Part shown: positions 1 to 8,178 of the stretch, piece by piece
Position numbering within the stretch: position 1 is the first letter of the stretch
Layout: each line of letters begins with the position of its first letter
Source: Streptomyces sp. ALI-76-A
GTDB lineage: Bacteria; Actinomycetota; Actinomycetes; Streptomycetales; Streptomycetaceae
Direction of reading: 5' to 3'
Assembly: GCF_030287445.1 (NCBI RefSeq)
Contig: NZ_JASVWB010000002.1
Location: 3,162,001 to 3,226,000, forward strand
Length of the DNA: 64,000 nt
Notes under the pieces: model-generated
Told to the model about the DNA's origin: nothing
The model's database searches: none
Seen by the model: the letters and a program-made list of their open reading frames with translations, nothing else
Program-made: the position numbers and the translations under genes

Positions 1-118
1 CGGCTTGTATCGGCTCGGATCGGCTCGCCTCGGCTGGGTTCGGCTTGGATCGGATCGGCTCGGCTCGGCTCGGCTTGGCTTGGCTCGGCTTGGATCGGCC
101 TGTATCGGATCGGCTCGC
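1..118. repeat. Degenerate 5-bp-periodic repeat (CGGCT/TGGAT)
   Basis: This stretch is built almost wholly from 5-mers of the type CGGCT, CGGAT, TGGAT and TGGCT, so runs such as CGGCTCGGATCGGCT recur for about 24 units. It lies downstream of the GntR-family gene and may extend left of the window. Open frames across it encode only periodic Arg-Leu-Gly-Ser strings, and I read it as non-coding. Confidence 0.8.
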
Positions 119-172
119 AGGCTGACCGGCGCCCGGACGACCGCTGTCCGCCGCCCCGCGCCCTCCCCGCCG

Positions 173-898
173 CTACCCCTGCTCCCCTGGCTCCCCCGGC
201 TCCCCCGGCTCCCAGTCCAGCAGCCGTACCTTCGCCACGGTGCGGACATGGCGGCGCATCGCCGTGGCCGCCTGCCGGGGCTGCCGGGCGGCGATGGCGT
301 CCAGGATGGCCTGGTGCTGGGAGAGGGAACGGGCCGGGCGGCCGGGCTGGCGCAGGGACTCGGTGCGGCTCTCGGCGATCTGGCCGGCGATGGAGCGCAT
401 GAACTCGGCGAGCAGACTGCTGTGCGCCGCCGCCGTCACGGCCGCGTGGAACAGGCGGTCGCCCTCGGCACCGGGACCGTTCTCCTCGATCTCCCCGGCC
501 ATGTGCGCGAGCGCGGCCCGCATCGCGGCCAGGTCGTCCTCGGTGCGGCGCTCGGCGGCCAGTTCGGCGAGCTTCGTCTCCAGGGCCTCCCGGGCCTCCA
601 GGACGTCGGGGAGGCGCCGGCGGCGCTCGACCATCTTCTCCACCGGCTCGACGTCCAGGCTGTCGCGGACCAGATACGTGCCGCCGCCGTGCCGCGCCTC
701 CACCAGGCCCTGCACCTCCAGGACCACGATCGCCTGCTTGACCGAGGCCCGGCTGACACCCAGCCGCTGCGCCAGGTCACGTTCCGGCGGGAGGCGGTCG
801 CCGGCCTTCAGGCCGCCCTCGGTGACGTACTGGCGCAGCCGGTCCAGCACCTGTTCGTACAGGCGCTGTCTCGTCATGGGGCGCAGGGCGTCGGTCAC
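173..898 (-). CDS. GntR/FadR-family transcriptional regulator
   Basis: A 241-residue protein. The N-terminal winged helix carries GLKAGDRLPPERDLAQRLGVSRASVKQAI, the GntR helix-turn-helix (about residues 25-60). An all-helical FCD-type ligand domain follows. GTG at 898 is preferred because GAGAGGGGG sits 6-8 nt upstream; the ATG at 877 is the alternative. It is divergent from the malonate-uptake and activation genes, which it probably represses until malonate or an acyl-CoA binds; such regulators (MatR type) accompany mat operons. The C-terminus ends in a GEP triplet repeat (GEPGEPGEPGEQG) encoded by a CCCGGCTCC-type DNA repeat, which may vary in length between strains. The intergenic twin palindrome is its likely target. 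Family certain, ligand inferred. Confidence 0.88.
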   Translation of the reverse strand: MTDALRPMTRQRLYEQVLDRLRQYVTEGGLKAGDRLPPERDLAQRLGVSRASVKQAIVVLEVQGLVEARHGGGTYLVRDSLDVEPVEKMVERRRRLPDVLEAREALETKLAELAAERRTEDDLAAMRAALAHMAGEIEENGPGAEGDRLFHAAVTAAAHSSLLAEFMRSIAGQIAESRTESLRQPGRPARSLSQHQAILDAIAARQPRQAATAMRRHVRTVAKVRLLDWEPGEPGEPGEQG

Positions 899-940
899 GT
901 GGTCCCCCTCTCGCCGGGAGCGTAACACCGGGCTCGGCGG

Positions 941-1044
941 TGGCCGAGTGGCTGAACCAGTTTCCGCGCGACCCCTTGACGCGGACCCGGCGCGCGCCCA
1001 CGCTGACCGATCAACGACCCGCAAGTGGTTCAGCCACTCGGCCA
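941..1044. promoter_or_regulatory. Twin inverted operator between the regulator and the mat operon
   Basis: TGGCCGAGTGGCTGAACCA at 941-959 is an exact reverse complement of TGGTTCAGCCACTCGGCCA at 1026-1044. Each arm contains TGG-n5-CCA (949-959 and 1026-1036), the core used by FadR-type regulators. The right arm is also flanked by GCAAGTGG and CCACTTGC (1021-1028, 1042-1049), a further inverted repeat. Its position in a divergent intergenic region suggests autoregulation plus control of matC-matB. Confidence 0.7.
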
Positions 1045-1092
1045 CTTGCCCCGCCCCCGCGCAACGCTCCGGGACCCAGAGACGGGAGCCGC

Positions 1093-2469
1093 ATGTCCCC
1101 CGAACTCATCTCGATCCTCGTCCTCGTCGTGGTCTTCGTCATCGCCACCACCCGTTCCGTCAACATGGGCGCGCTCGCCTTCGCCGCCGCCTTCGCGGTC
1201 GGTGAGCTCGTCGCCGACCTCGACGCGGACGGCATCTTCGCCGGCTTCCCCGGCGACCTGTTCGTCGTCCTGGTCGGTGTCACCTACCTGTTCGCCATCG
1301 CGCGGGCAAACGGCACCACGGACTGGCTGGTGCACGCGGCCGTCCGGCTGGTCCGGGGCCGGGTGGCGCTGATCCCGTGGGTGATGTTCTTCCTCACCGG
1401 CGCGCTCACCGGGATCGGCGCGGTCAGCCCGGCCGCGGTCGCGATCGTCGCGCCGATCGCCCTGAGCTTCGCCACCCGCTACGGGATCAGTCCGCTGCTG
1501 ATGGGGGCGATGGTGGTGCACGGGGCACAGGGCGGCGGCTTCTCCCCGATCAGCATCTACGGCACGATCGTGAACGGCATCGTCGAGCGCGAGAAGCTCC
1601 CGGGCAGCGAGATCACCCTCTTCCTCGCGTCCCTGTTCGCCAACCTCGTCATCGCCGCCTTCGTGTACGTCCTCTTCGGCGGACGCAAGCTGTGGGCGCG
1701 GGGAACCGTGACGGCGGACGAGGCAACCGGGCGGGGCGACGCCCCCGGCGAGGGCGGCCGTCCCGACGGCGGTCCGGGCACCCGTCCCGCCTCCACCGTC
1801 ACCGCCACCACCACGGCCTTGGAGGCCCGCCCCGACGCCCTCGACGCCCCCGCCGCTCCCGGCACCACCCGCCTCACCCCCGCCCGCATCGCCACCCTGG
1901 CCTCCCTGGTCGCCCTCGTCGTCGCCGTCCTCGTCCTCGACCTGGACGCCGGGCTCACCGCGATCACCCTGGCCGCCGTGCTCAGCACCGTCTGGCCGCA
2001 GGACAGCCGCGCGGCGGTCGGCCAGATCGCCTGGTCGACGGTGCTGCTGATCTGCGGTGTCCTGACGTACGTCGGGGTCCTGGACGAGATGGGCACCATC
2101 GCCTGGGCCGGCGAGGGCGTCGGCGGCATCGGCGTCCCGCTGCTGGCCGCCGTCCTGCTCTGCTACATCGGCGCGCTCGTGTCCGCGTTCGCCTCCTCGG
2201 TCGGGATCATGGGCGCTCTGATCCCGCTGGCCGTGCCCTTCCTCGCGCAGGGCGAGATCGGCGCGGTCGGCATGGTGGCCGCGCTCGCCGTGTCGGCGAC
2301 GGTCGTGGACGTCAGCCCGTTCTCGACGAACGGCGCGCTGGTCCTGGCCGCGGCGCCGGAAGCCGAACGCGAGCGTTTCTTCAGGCAGCTGATGGTGTAC
2401 GGAGGCATGGTGGTCGCGGTGGTCCCCGCGGCGGTGTGGCTGGTGATGGTCGTGCCGGGCTGGGGGTAG
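1093..2469 (+). CDS. MatC-type malonate/dicarboxylate carrier
   Basis: A 458-residue polytopic membrane protein. It opens with a hydrophobic helix (LISILVLVVVFVIATT) and has two helical halves separated by a Pro/Thr/Ala-rich cytoplasmic linker at about residues 196-265. The first half has the MatC N-terminal family pattern, with GAVSPAAVAIVAPIAL and VHGAQGGGFSPISIYG stretches typical of ion-coupled dicarboxylate carriers. ATG 1093 follows GACGGGAG; longer upstream frames run back through the operator and are rejected. The malonyl-CoA synthetase gene starts 51 bp downstream, so malonate is the likely substrate. Transport specificity is inferred from context. Confidence 0.85.
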   Translation: MSPELISILVLVVVFVIATTRSVNMGALAFAAAFAVGELVADLDADGIFAGFPGDLFVVLVGVTYLFAIARANGTTDWLVHAAVRLVRGRVALIPWVMFFLTGALTGIGAVSPAAVAIVAPIALSFATRYGISPLLMGAMVVHGAQGGGFSPISIYGTIVNGIVEREKLPGSEITLFLASLFANLVIAAFVYVLFGGRKLWARGTVTADEATGRGDAPGEGGRPDGGPGTRPASTVTATTTALEARPDALDAPAAPGTTRLTPARIATLASLVALVVAVLVLDLDAGLTAITLAAVLSTVWPQDSRAAVGQIAWSTVLLICGVLTYVGVLDEMGTIAWAGEGVGGIGVPLLAAVLLCYIGALVSAFASSVGIMGALIPLAVPFLAQGEIGAVGMVAALAVSATVVDVSPFSTNGALVLAAAPEAERERFFRQLMVYGGMVVAVVPAAVWLVMVVPGWG

Positions 2470-2520
2470 GCCGACGGACGGCAACAGACAGCGCCAGACG
2501 AACAGTTAAGGAGTACGAGC

Positions 2521-3966
2521 GTGTCCTCTCTCTTCCCTGCTCTCACCGAAGGCCCGGACGGGCGGCCCGCGCTGCGGTTCGGCGACCGGTCCCTGACGTA
2601 CGCGGAGCTCGCCGCGGCGGCGGGCGCGCTGGCGGGCCGGATCGCGGGTCACGCCCGCGTGGCCGTCTGGGCCGGCCCGACCCTGGAGACCGCCGTCGCG
2701 GTGCCCGCGGCGCTGGCGGCCGGTGTCGCCGCCGTGCCGCTGAACCCGAAGTCCGGGGAGAAGGAGCTCGGGCACATCCTGAGCGACAGCGCGCCCACGC
2801 TGGTGCTGGCCGCACCGGGTGACGAACTGCCGCCCGTCCTGCGGGAGGTGGAGCGGGTCGACGTCGACGTGCACGCCACCGGCCGGCTCCCCGACGAACG
2901 CTCGGACGACGAGGACCCCGCCCTCGTGGTGTACACCTCCGGCACCACCGGCCCGCCCAAGGGCGCCGTGCTCCCCCGCCGGGCGATCGCCACGACCCTG
3001 GACGCGCTGGCCGACGCCTGGGGGTGGACCGGCGACGACGTCCTCGTGCACGGGCTGCCGCTGTTCCATGTGCACGGCCTGGTGCTCGGTGTGCTCGGTC
3101 CGCTGCGGCGCGGCGGATCCCTGCGCCACCTCGGCCGGTTCAGCACCGAGGGCGTGACGCGTGAGCTGAACGAGGGCGCCACCATGCTGTTCGGCGTCCC
3201 GACGATGTACCACCGGATCGCGGAGACACTGCCCGGCGACCCCGCACTGGCCAAGGCGCTCGGTCGGGCACGGCTGCTCGTCTCCGGCTCCGCCGCACTG
3301 CCGGTGCACGACCACGAGCGGATCACGGCCACGACCGGACAGCGCGTCGTCGAGCGGTACGGCATGACGGAGACGCTCATGAACACGAGTGTCCGCGCGG
3401 ACGGCGAGCCGCGCGCCGGCACGGTCGGCGTCCCGCTGCCGGGGGTCGAGTTGCGGCTGGTGGAGGAGGACGGCTCGCCGATCACGGCGTACGACGGCGA
3501 GACGGTGGGCGAGATCCAGGTGCGCGGCCCCCACCTGTTCACCGAGTACCTCAACCGCCCCGACGCCACGGCCGCCGCCTTCACCGCCGACGGCTGGTTC
3601 CGCACCGGGGACATGGCGGTGCGCGACCCCGACGGCTACGTCCGCATCGTCGGCCGCAAGGCCACCGACCTGATCAAGAGCGGCGGTTACAAGATCGGCG
3701 CCGGGGAGATCGAGAACGCGCTGCTGGAGCACCCGGGCGTCCGGGAGGCCGCGGTCACCGGGGAACCGGACCCCGACCTGGGCGAGCGGGTCGTGGCCTG
3801 GGTGGTCCCCGCGGACCCGCAGTCGCCGCCCTCGGCAGCCGAGTTGGCCGACCACGTCGCGAGCCGTCTCGCCCCGCACAAACGTCCTCGCGTCGTGCAC
3901 CACCTCGACGTCCTGCCCCGCAACGACATGGGCAAGATCATGAAGCGAGCGCTGAGCCATGACTGA
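2521..3966 (+). CDS. matB: Malonyl-CoA synthetase (MatB)
   Basis: A 481-residue ANL-superfamily adenylating enzyme that joins malonate (or methylmalonate) to CoA with ATP through an acyl-AMP. The P-loop motif VVYTSGTTGPPKG is at residues 136-148, ERYGMTE near 278, the hinge-region WFRTGD near 360 and the catalytic lysine in NDMGKIMKR near 472. Its length matches characterised Streptomyces MatB (about 485). GTG 2521 sits 7 nt after TAAGGAG. It lies between the carrier and a carboxyltransferase, whose start overlaps it by 8 bp, so the three form one operon supplying malonyl-CoA from external malonate. Confidence 0.93.
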   Translation: MSSLFPALTEGPDGRPALRFGDRSLTYAELAAAAGALAGRIAGHARVAVWAGPTLETAVAVPAALAAGVAAVPLNPKSGEKELGHILSDSAPTLVLAAPGDELPPVLREVERVDVDVHATGRLPDERSDDEDPALVVYTSGTTGPPKGAVLPRRAIATTLDALADAWGWTGDDVLVHGLPLFHVHGLVLGVLGPLRRGGSLRHLGRFSTEGVTRELNEGATMLFGVPTMYHRIAETLPGDPALAKALGRARLLVSGSAALPVHDHERITATTGQRVVERYGMTETLMNTSVRADGEPRAGTVGVPLPGVELRLVEEDGSPITAYDGETVGEIQVRGPHLFTEYLNRPDATAAAFTADGWFRTGDMAVRDPDGYVRIVGRKATDLIKSGGYKIGAGEIENALLEHPGVREAAVTGEPDPDLGERVVAWVVPADPQSPPSAAELADHVASRLAPHKRPRVVHHLDVLPRNDMGKIMKRALSHD

Positions 3967-5314
3967 GCGCGCGAGCGCCCGCGAGGTGCTGGCCCTCGTC
4001 ACCGACGACGGCACCTTCGCCGAACTCCCGTACCCGGCCCGGGACTCCGGCCCCGACGGCCCCCTCGTCTGGCAGGGCTACGACGCCGCACGCGCCCGCG
4101 CCGCCGAGCGCACCGGCGAGCAGGAGTCCGTCGTCTGCGGCACCGCGCGCGTCGAGTCCACCCCCGCGGTACTGATCGCGTTCGAGTTCGGCTTCCTCGG
4201 CGGCTCGCTCGGCGAACGCACCGGCGACCGGCTGGAGGCGGCGTACACGTACGCCCGCGAGCACCGGCTGCCGGTGGTCCCGCTGATCGCCACCGGCGGC
4301 AGCCGCATGCAGGAGGGCATGCTCGCCCTCACCCAACTCCAGCGGGTGGCACGGCAGTCGGCGCTCACCCGGGAGGCGGGGCTGCCGCAGGTCGCGGTGG
4401 CGCGGGACCCGACGACGGGCGGCGGCTGGGCCACGCTGGGCGCGGGCGCCGATGTCGTCCTCGCCCTGCCCGGCGCCCAGATCGGCTTCGCGGGTTCCCG
4501 GGTCCGCCCGCCGGACGCGGACCCGGCCGCCTACACGGCCGAGGCACAGGTGGCGGCGGGCTCGGCCGACGCGGTCGTACCGCCGCGGGAGCTGCGCCGC
4601 ACGCTGGGCCGGTGGCTGCGCCTGCTGACGGCGCCGTCGGACGACCCCGCGCCGGTCCCCGCGCCGCTCGGCGCGACCGACCTCCCGGCCACCGGCTGGG
4701 CCGCGGTGCACCGCGCCCGCTCCCCCGAACGCCCGCGCGCCGCAGACTACTTGGACGCCTACTTCAGCCACCGCCTGCCGGTCAGCGGCGACCGCTGCGG
4801 CGGCACCGACCCCGAGGGCATGCTGTGCGGCTTCGGTGAACACGGGGGCCGTACGGTCGCGTACGCCGCGCAGACCGGAGCGGCGACCCGCCCCGCCGGC
4901 TACCGCACCGCCGCCCGCCTGATCCGCCTCGCGGACCGGCTCGGCATCCCGGTGCTCACCCTGGTGGACACACCCGGCGCGGCCAACGACGCCGAGGCCG
5001 AACGGCAGGGCGCGGGCGCGGCCATCGCGGACCTGTTCGGCGCGGTGGCCGCCGCCCGCACCCCGATCACCACGCTGCTGATCGGCGAGGGCGGCTCCGG
5101 CGGCGCCCTCGCCCTGGCCGCCCCCGGCAACACCTGGGCCACCCCGGACAGCTACTTCTCCGTCATCGCCCCCGAACTGGCGGCCGCGATCCTGAAACGC
5201 CCTCCGGAGGAGGCCGAGCCGACGGCGGACCAACTCCGCATCCGTCCGCAGGACTTGGCGGACCTGGGAGTGGTGCGCACCGGGAACCGGCCGGCTGCGG
5301 GAACGGGGGCCTGA
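3959..5314 (+). CDS. Fused acyl-CoA carboxyltransferase (alpha+beta type)
   Basis: A 451-residue protein made of two crotonase-fold carboxyltransferase halves. The N-terminal half (about 1-215) has the beta-type region with GGSRMQEGMLALTQLQ and PTTGGGWATLGAGADVVLA. The C-terminal half (about 255-451) has alpha-type TLVDTPGA and IGEGGSGGALALA. There is no zinc ribbon at the N-terminus, and no biotin carboxylase or biotin carrier gene nearby. ATG 3959 overlaps the matB stop region, so translation is probably coupled. It may exchange CO2 between malonyl-CoA and another acceptor, or act as the carboxyltransferase or decarboxylase arm of malonyl-CoA use; the reaction is not settled by sequence. 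Confidence 0.82.
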   Translation: MTERASAREVLALVTDDGTFAELPYPARDSGPDGPLVWQGYDAARARAAERTGEQESVVCGTARVESTPAVLIAFEFGFLGGSLGERTGDRLEAAYTYAREHRLPVVPLIATGGSRMQEGMLALTQLQRVARQSALTREAGLPQVAVARDPTTGGGWATLGAGADVVLALPGAQIGFAGSRVRPPDADPAAYTAEAQVAAGSADAVVPPRELRRTLGRWLRLLTAPSDDPAPVPAPLGATDLPATGWAAVHRARSPERPRAADYLDAYFSHRLPVSGDRCGGTDPEGMLCGFGEHGGRTVAYAAQTGAATRPAGYRTAARLIRLADRLGIPVLTLVDTPGAANDAEAERQGAGAAIADLFGAVAAARTPITTLLIGEGGSGGALALAAPGNTWATPDSYFSVIAPELAAAILKRPPEEAEPTADQLRIRPQDLADLGVVRTGNRPAAGTGA

Positions 5315-5441
5315 CGGAAACCCCCATTCAGCCGCACCCCACCCGGCCCACCACAACACGCGCCCCCTCCCCGCCCCGCGCACGATGCCTAAGAGACCGC
5401 CGCCCGGCGGCCCACGGTCTGTGCTCTCGGGAGGACCTGCC

Positions 5442-6479
5442 ATGACCGCCAGTCTGGAGCAGCTGCGCCGCTGCCACTTCGCCGTCGACCTGGGGGCGGC
5501 GAGGACGCGGGTGTACGTGAGGGGGGCCGGGCTGGTCGTCGACCAGCCGTCCGCCGCCGCCGTGAACACCCGCACCGGCGCGCTGATCGCGGTCGGCGAG
5601 TTCGCGGAGAGGATGACGGGCCGCACCCCGAGCTACATCCGGGTCGTGCGGCCCGTCTCCGGCGGGACGGTCGTCGACATCGAGATGGCACAGCGCATGC
5701 TGCGGCACCTGCTCGGCGACAAGATGCGCCGCAACCTGCGCCGCAAGCCCCGGCTGCGCGCCGCCGCCTGCACCCCGCACGACGCCGACCCGCTGGCCCA
5801 GCGCGCCGCGATCGAGACGCTGGTCGGGCTCGGTGCCCGCCGGGTGGAGCTGGTCGACACGCTGATCGCCGCCGCCGTCGGCTGCGGACTGCCCGTGGAG
5901 CAGCCCGAGGCCACCATGATCATGGTGTGCGGGGCCGCCGCGACCCAGGTCGCCGTCCTCTCCCTCGGGTCCATCGTCACCGCCGAGCGCATCCCCGTCG
6001 GCGGCGAGGCCGTGGACCACGCGATCGTGCAGCACCTGCGCCACGAGCACGAGCTGATGCTGCCGAGCCAGTCCGTGCGCCCGCTGCAACTGGCCCTGTC
6101 CGGCAACGGCCTCACCCCGCACGGCCCGGCGTCCACCGAGATCCACGGCCGGGACGTCGCCACCGGCCTCGCCCGTTCCGTGCAGGTCGACACCGCCGCC
6201 GTCCGCGGCGCGATCGAGACCCCGCTGACCGCCGTGCTGGACGGCATCGGCAGGGTGCTGCGCGACTGCCCGCCCGACCTGGTGGCCGACCTCGCCGACC
6301 GCGGGATCATGATGGTCGGCGGCAGCGCCCTGCTCCCCGGCTTCGACCAGATGCTGCGGCAGGCCACCGGAATGCCGGTGCACATCGCCGAACGGCCCGA
6401 CGTGTGCGCCGTACAGGGCCTCGGCTACATGCTGGAGGGCCAGATCGAGCCCCTCGTCCTGGACCCGCTGGCCACCTGA
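5442..6479 (+). CDS. mbl: MreB-like actin homologue Mbl
   Basis: A 345-residue actin/Hsp70-fold protein, the usual MreB length. Recognisable pieces are the phosphate-1 loop VDLGAARTRVYVRG near residue 12, the DxxxG-type block in the middle and the C-terminal adenosine motif MMVGGSALLPGFDQML near 287. The phosphate-1 loop departs from the MreB consensus GTANTLVY, as does the region around it, which fits the diverged Streptomyces Mbl rather than canonical MreB. ATG 5442 follows GGGAGG at the right spacing. In Streptomyces, Mbl acts with MreB in spore-wall integrity. It stands alone; no mreCD genes are nearby. ATP use should be treated as uncertain. Confidence 0.88.
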   Translation: MTASLEQLRRCHFAVDLGAARTRVYVRGAGLVVDQPSAAAVNTRTGALIAVGEFAERMTGRTPSYIRVVRPVSGGTVVDIEMAQRMLRHLLGDKMRRNLRRKPRLRAAACTPHDADPLAQRAAIETLVGLGARRVELVDTLIAAAVGCGLPVEQPEATMIMVCGAAATQVAVLSLGSIVTAERIPVGGEAVDHAIVQHLRHEHELMLPSQSVRPLQLALSGNGLTPHGPASTEIHGRDVATGLARSVQVDTAAVRGAIETPLTAVLDGIGRVLRDCPPDLVADLADRGIMMVGGSALLPGFDQMLRQATGMPVHIAERPDVCAVQGLGYMLEGQIEPLVLDPLAT

Positions 6480-6500
6480 GCCGCGAGCGGTATCACGCCG

Positions 6501-6643
6501 CTACGACGCGGCCGACCGGCACGAACGGCACGACGAGCGGCCCCACCGGTGACGAGCGCGCGACCCGCCCCCTACGACGAGCGGCCCACCGGCACGAACG
6601 AGCGGCCCGACTTCCTACGACGAGCGCCCCCACCCGCACGAGC
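6501..6643. repeat. Three imperfect about 28-bp direct repeats
   Basis: Copies begin with CTACGACG at 6501, 6572 and 6614. The first two continue as (A)GCGGCC(C/G)ACCGGCACGAACG, and the third is more degenerate. They fill the convergent gap between mbl and the MEDS kinase gene. No protein or hairpin is convincing here. Confidence 0.65.
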
Positions 6644-6656
6644 GGGGAACGGCCCG

Positions 6657-7634
6657 TCAGACGGCGAACCAGCAGCGTACGGTCGTCCCGTCCTCACCGG
6701 TGTGCACCCGGACCAGGTCCGCCACGAGGTTGACCATCAGCAGCCCCCGGCCGCCGCGCTGATCGCGGGGCGCGGGGCGGCGGCCGGCCAGCGGATCCAC
6801 CAGCCGGCCCTTGTCACGCACCTCGCACACCACGTTCCCGTCCTGGGCCCACACCCGCAGCGCGCCCGAACCACCGCCGTGCACCACGCTGTTGGTGGTC
6901 AGCTCGGCCGTGACGATCGCCAGGTCCTGGAGCCGGACGCCGGTCAGGCCGAACTCCGCGGCCAGGTCGGTGGCGACGTGCCGGGCGTGCGAGAGGGAGT
7001 CCGTGTCGAAGACGAAGGAGGGCACGTCCGGCACCAGCGGCAGCGGCTCGTTGTAGCGGGCGACCACGTCGTCGGGGTCGTAGGCCCCGCTGGGCGCCTG
7101 AGGGCCGGTGCCGGCCTGGATGACGGTGGGGTGGGTGGCGTACGCGTCGGTGATGACCTGCCGCGGCAGGCGCCGGGTGTCGTAGGGACACAGGATGCTG
7201 ACCGTGCGGCCGGTGAAGGCGGCGTTGATCAGCGCCTCGTGCTGGACACAGGCGGGGTACTCGGTGTCGCTGCGGCCCGCCCAGATCGGCTCGCCGATGA
7301 TTCGCACCCGCCGGCCGGGCGGCTGGGCGTCGGCGAAGGCACGCAGCACGCCGGGGATGATCCGGCCGGGGTTGCGTCCGGCCTCCCGCATGTCCAGGAG
7401 GCGTACGGCGTCGGCGTCGGCACCGAGTCCGTCCCGGATCAGGGCGAGGTTGTCCCCGGGCACCGCGACGGCCACGGGGTCGCCCGCCTCCAGACCGGCC
7501 CGTACGAAGGACAGGGTGCCCGCGAGGTACTCCGGCTCGTCGGCGTAGAACAGTGCCGGGTGGACGAAGGGGTCGAGGGGTCCGGCGGTGCCGGAGGACC
7601 CGACGGGCTGGAAGCGTTCGGTCGAGGTACTCAT
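6657..7634 (-). CDS. MEDS-domain anti-sigma / histidine-kinase-like regulator
   Basis: A 325-residue protein. The N-terminal part (about 20-185) matches the MEDS (DcmR sensory) domain: HPALFYADEPEYLAGTLSFVRAGLEAGDPVAVAVP. The C-terminal part (about 205-325) is an RsbW/SpoIIAB-type GHKL ATPase with N-box ELTTNSVVHGG, G1-like CEVRDKGRLVDP and G2-like GGRGLLMVNLVADLV. There is no membrane segment, so it is cytosolic. Its ATG overlaps the stop of the upstream STAS gene (ATGA), which makes a translationally coupled pair. Such proteins hold a sigma factor and release it when the STAS partner competes; the sigma factor is not in the window. The signal sensed by MEDS is unknown. Confidence 0.88.
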   Translation of the reverse strand: MSTSTERFQPVGSSGTAGPLDPFVHPALFYADEPEYLAGTLSFVRAGLEAGDPVAVAVPGDNLALIRDGLGADADAVRLLDMREAGRNPGRIIPGVLRAFADAQPPGRRVRIIGEPIWAGRSDTEYPACVQHEALINAAFTGRTVSILCPYDTRRLPRQVITDAYATHPTVIQAGTGPQAPSGAYDPDDVVARYNEPLPLVPDVPSFVFDTDSLSHARHVATDLAAEFGLTGVRLQDLAIVTAELTTNSVVHGGGSGALRVWAQDGNVVCEVRDKGRLVDPLAGRRPAPRDQRGGRGLLMVNLVADLVRVHTGEDGTTVRCWFAV

Positions 7635-8017
7635 GAGATCGACACCTCGATCGACGAGAGATCAGGCCAGAACATGTCCAGCACACGTCGCAGGCCCGGC
7701 GGCGGCTGGTGCAGCACCATACGCCGGCCGTCCCCCAGTCGCTGGGCGGCGGTGGCCAGCGCACCGGCGCCCGCGACATCGACGAACGTCACGGCTGACA
7801 GTTCCAGGTAGTACACATCCCCGTCCTCGCGTACGGCTTGATCCAGCGCACGCCGCCAGACCTCGTGCGTCGTCAGGCCGACCTCTCCCGCGACACGCAG
7901 CCCGCTCCGCTCCCCCAGCGGGGACACCGTCAGCTCCGGTGCCGCGCCGACGGATCCGGACGCCGCCTGATACCGGATACCCACTGTCTCCCCCCGCTCC
8001 CGGACGGGATCGCTCAT
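7631..8017 (-). CDS. STAS-domain anti-sigma factor antagonist, lacking the usual phospho-Ser
   Basis: A 128-residue single STAS domain. ATG 8017 is chosen because GGAGAGG lies 9 nt upstream; an ATG at 8044 has no clear binding site. Antagonists normally have D-S-[ST]-G at the phosphorylation site. Here the segment reads VTFVDVAGAGAL, so the phosphorylatable serine/threonine is replaced by valine. It may therefore be a constitutively active antagonist or a structural partner that the adjacent kinase cannot phosphorylate at the usual place. It is the first gene of a two-gene unit with the MEDS kinase. Confidence 0.85.
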   Translation of the reverse strand: MSDPVRERGETVGIRYQAASGSVGAAPELTVSPLGERSGLRVAGEVGLTTHEVWRRALDQAVREDGDVYYLELSAVTFVDVAGAGALATAAQRLGDGRRMVLHQPPPGLRRVLDMFWPDLSSIEVSIS

Positions 8018-8178
8018 ACCCGCCACCCTCTCCGACATTCCCACAGGTGGTGTGTAGTCCTCCGCACGGCGGGCAGGCGCACGGTCAGCACCGCCGGTCC
8101 CATTGAACCAGTCCGGCGGCGACGGGGCGGCCTAGGTCAACGTCGTGAAGACTGTCGGGGAACCAACGAGGCGGGGAC

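Noticed and set aside
941..959. Partial tRNA-Ser/Leu-like D-arm
   Set aside because: GGCCGAGTGGCTGAA resembles a tRNA D-arm, but no acceptor, anticodon or T-arm surrounds it and it exists as an exact inverted pair.
1030..2484. 484-codon minus-strand frame opposite the MatC-like gene
   Set aside because: Composition is dominated by Asp/Gly/Arg/His strings typical of antisense frames; the plus-strand frame encodes a coherent membrane protein.
7985..8000. GGGTAT-like sigma-B -10 element on the minus strand
   Set aside because: It lies inside the STAS coding sequence and lacks a matching -35 element.
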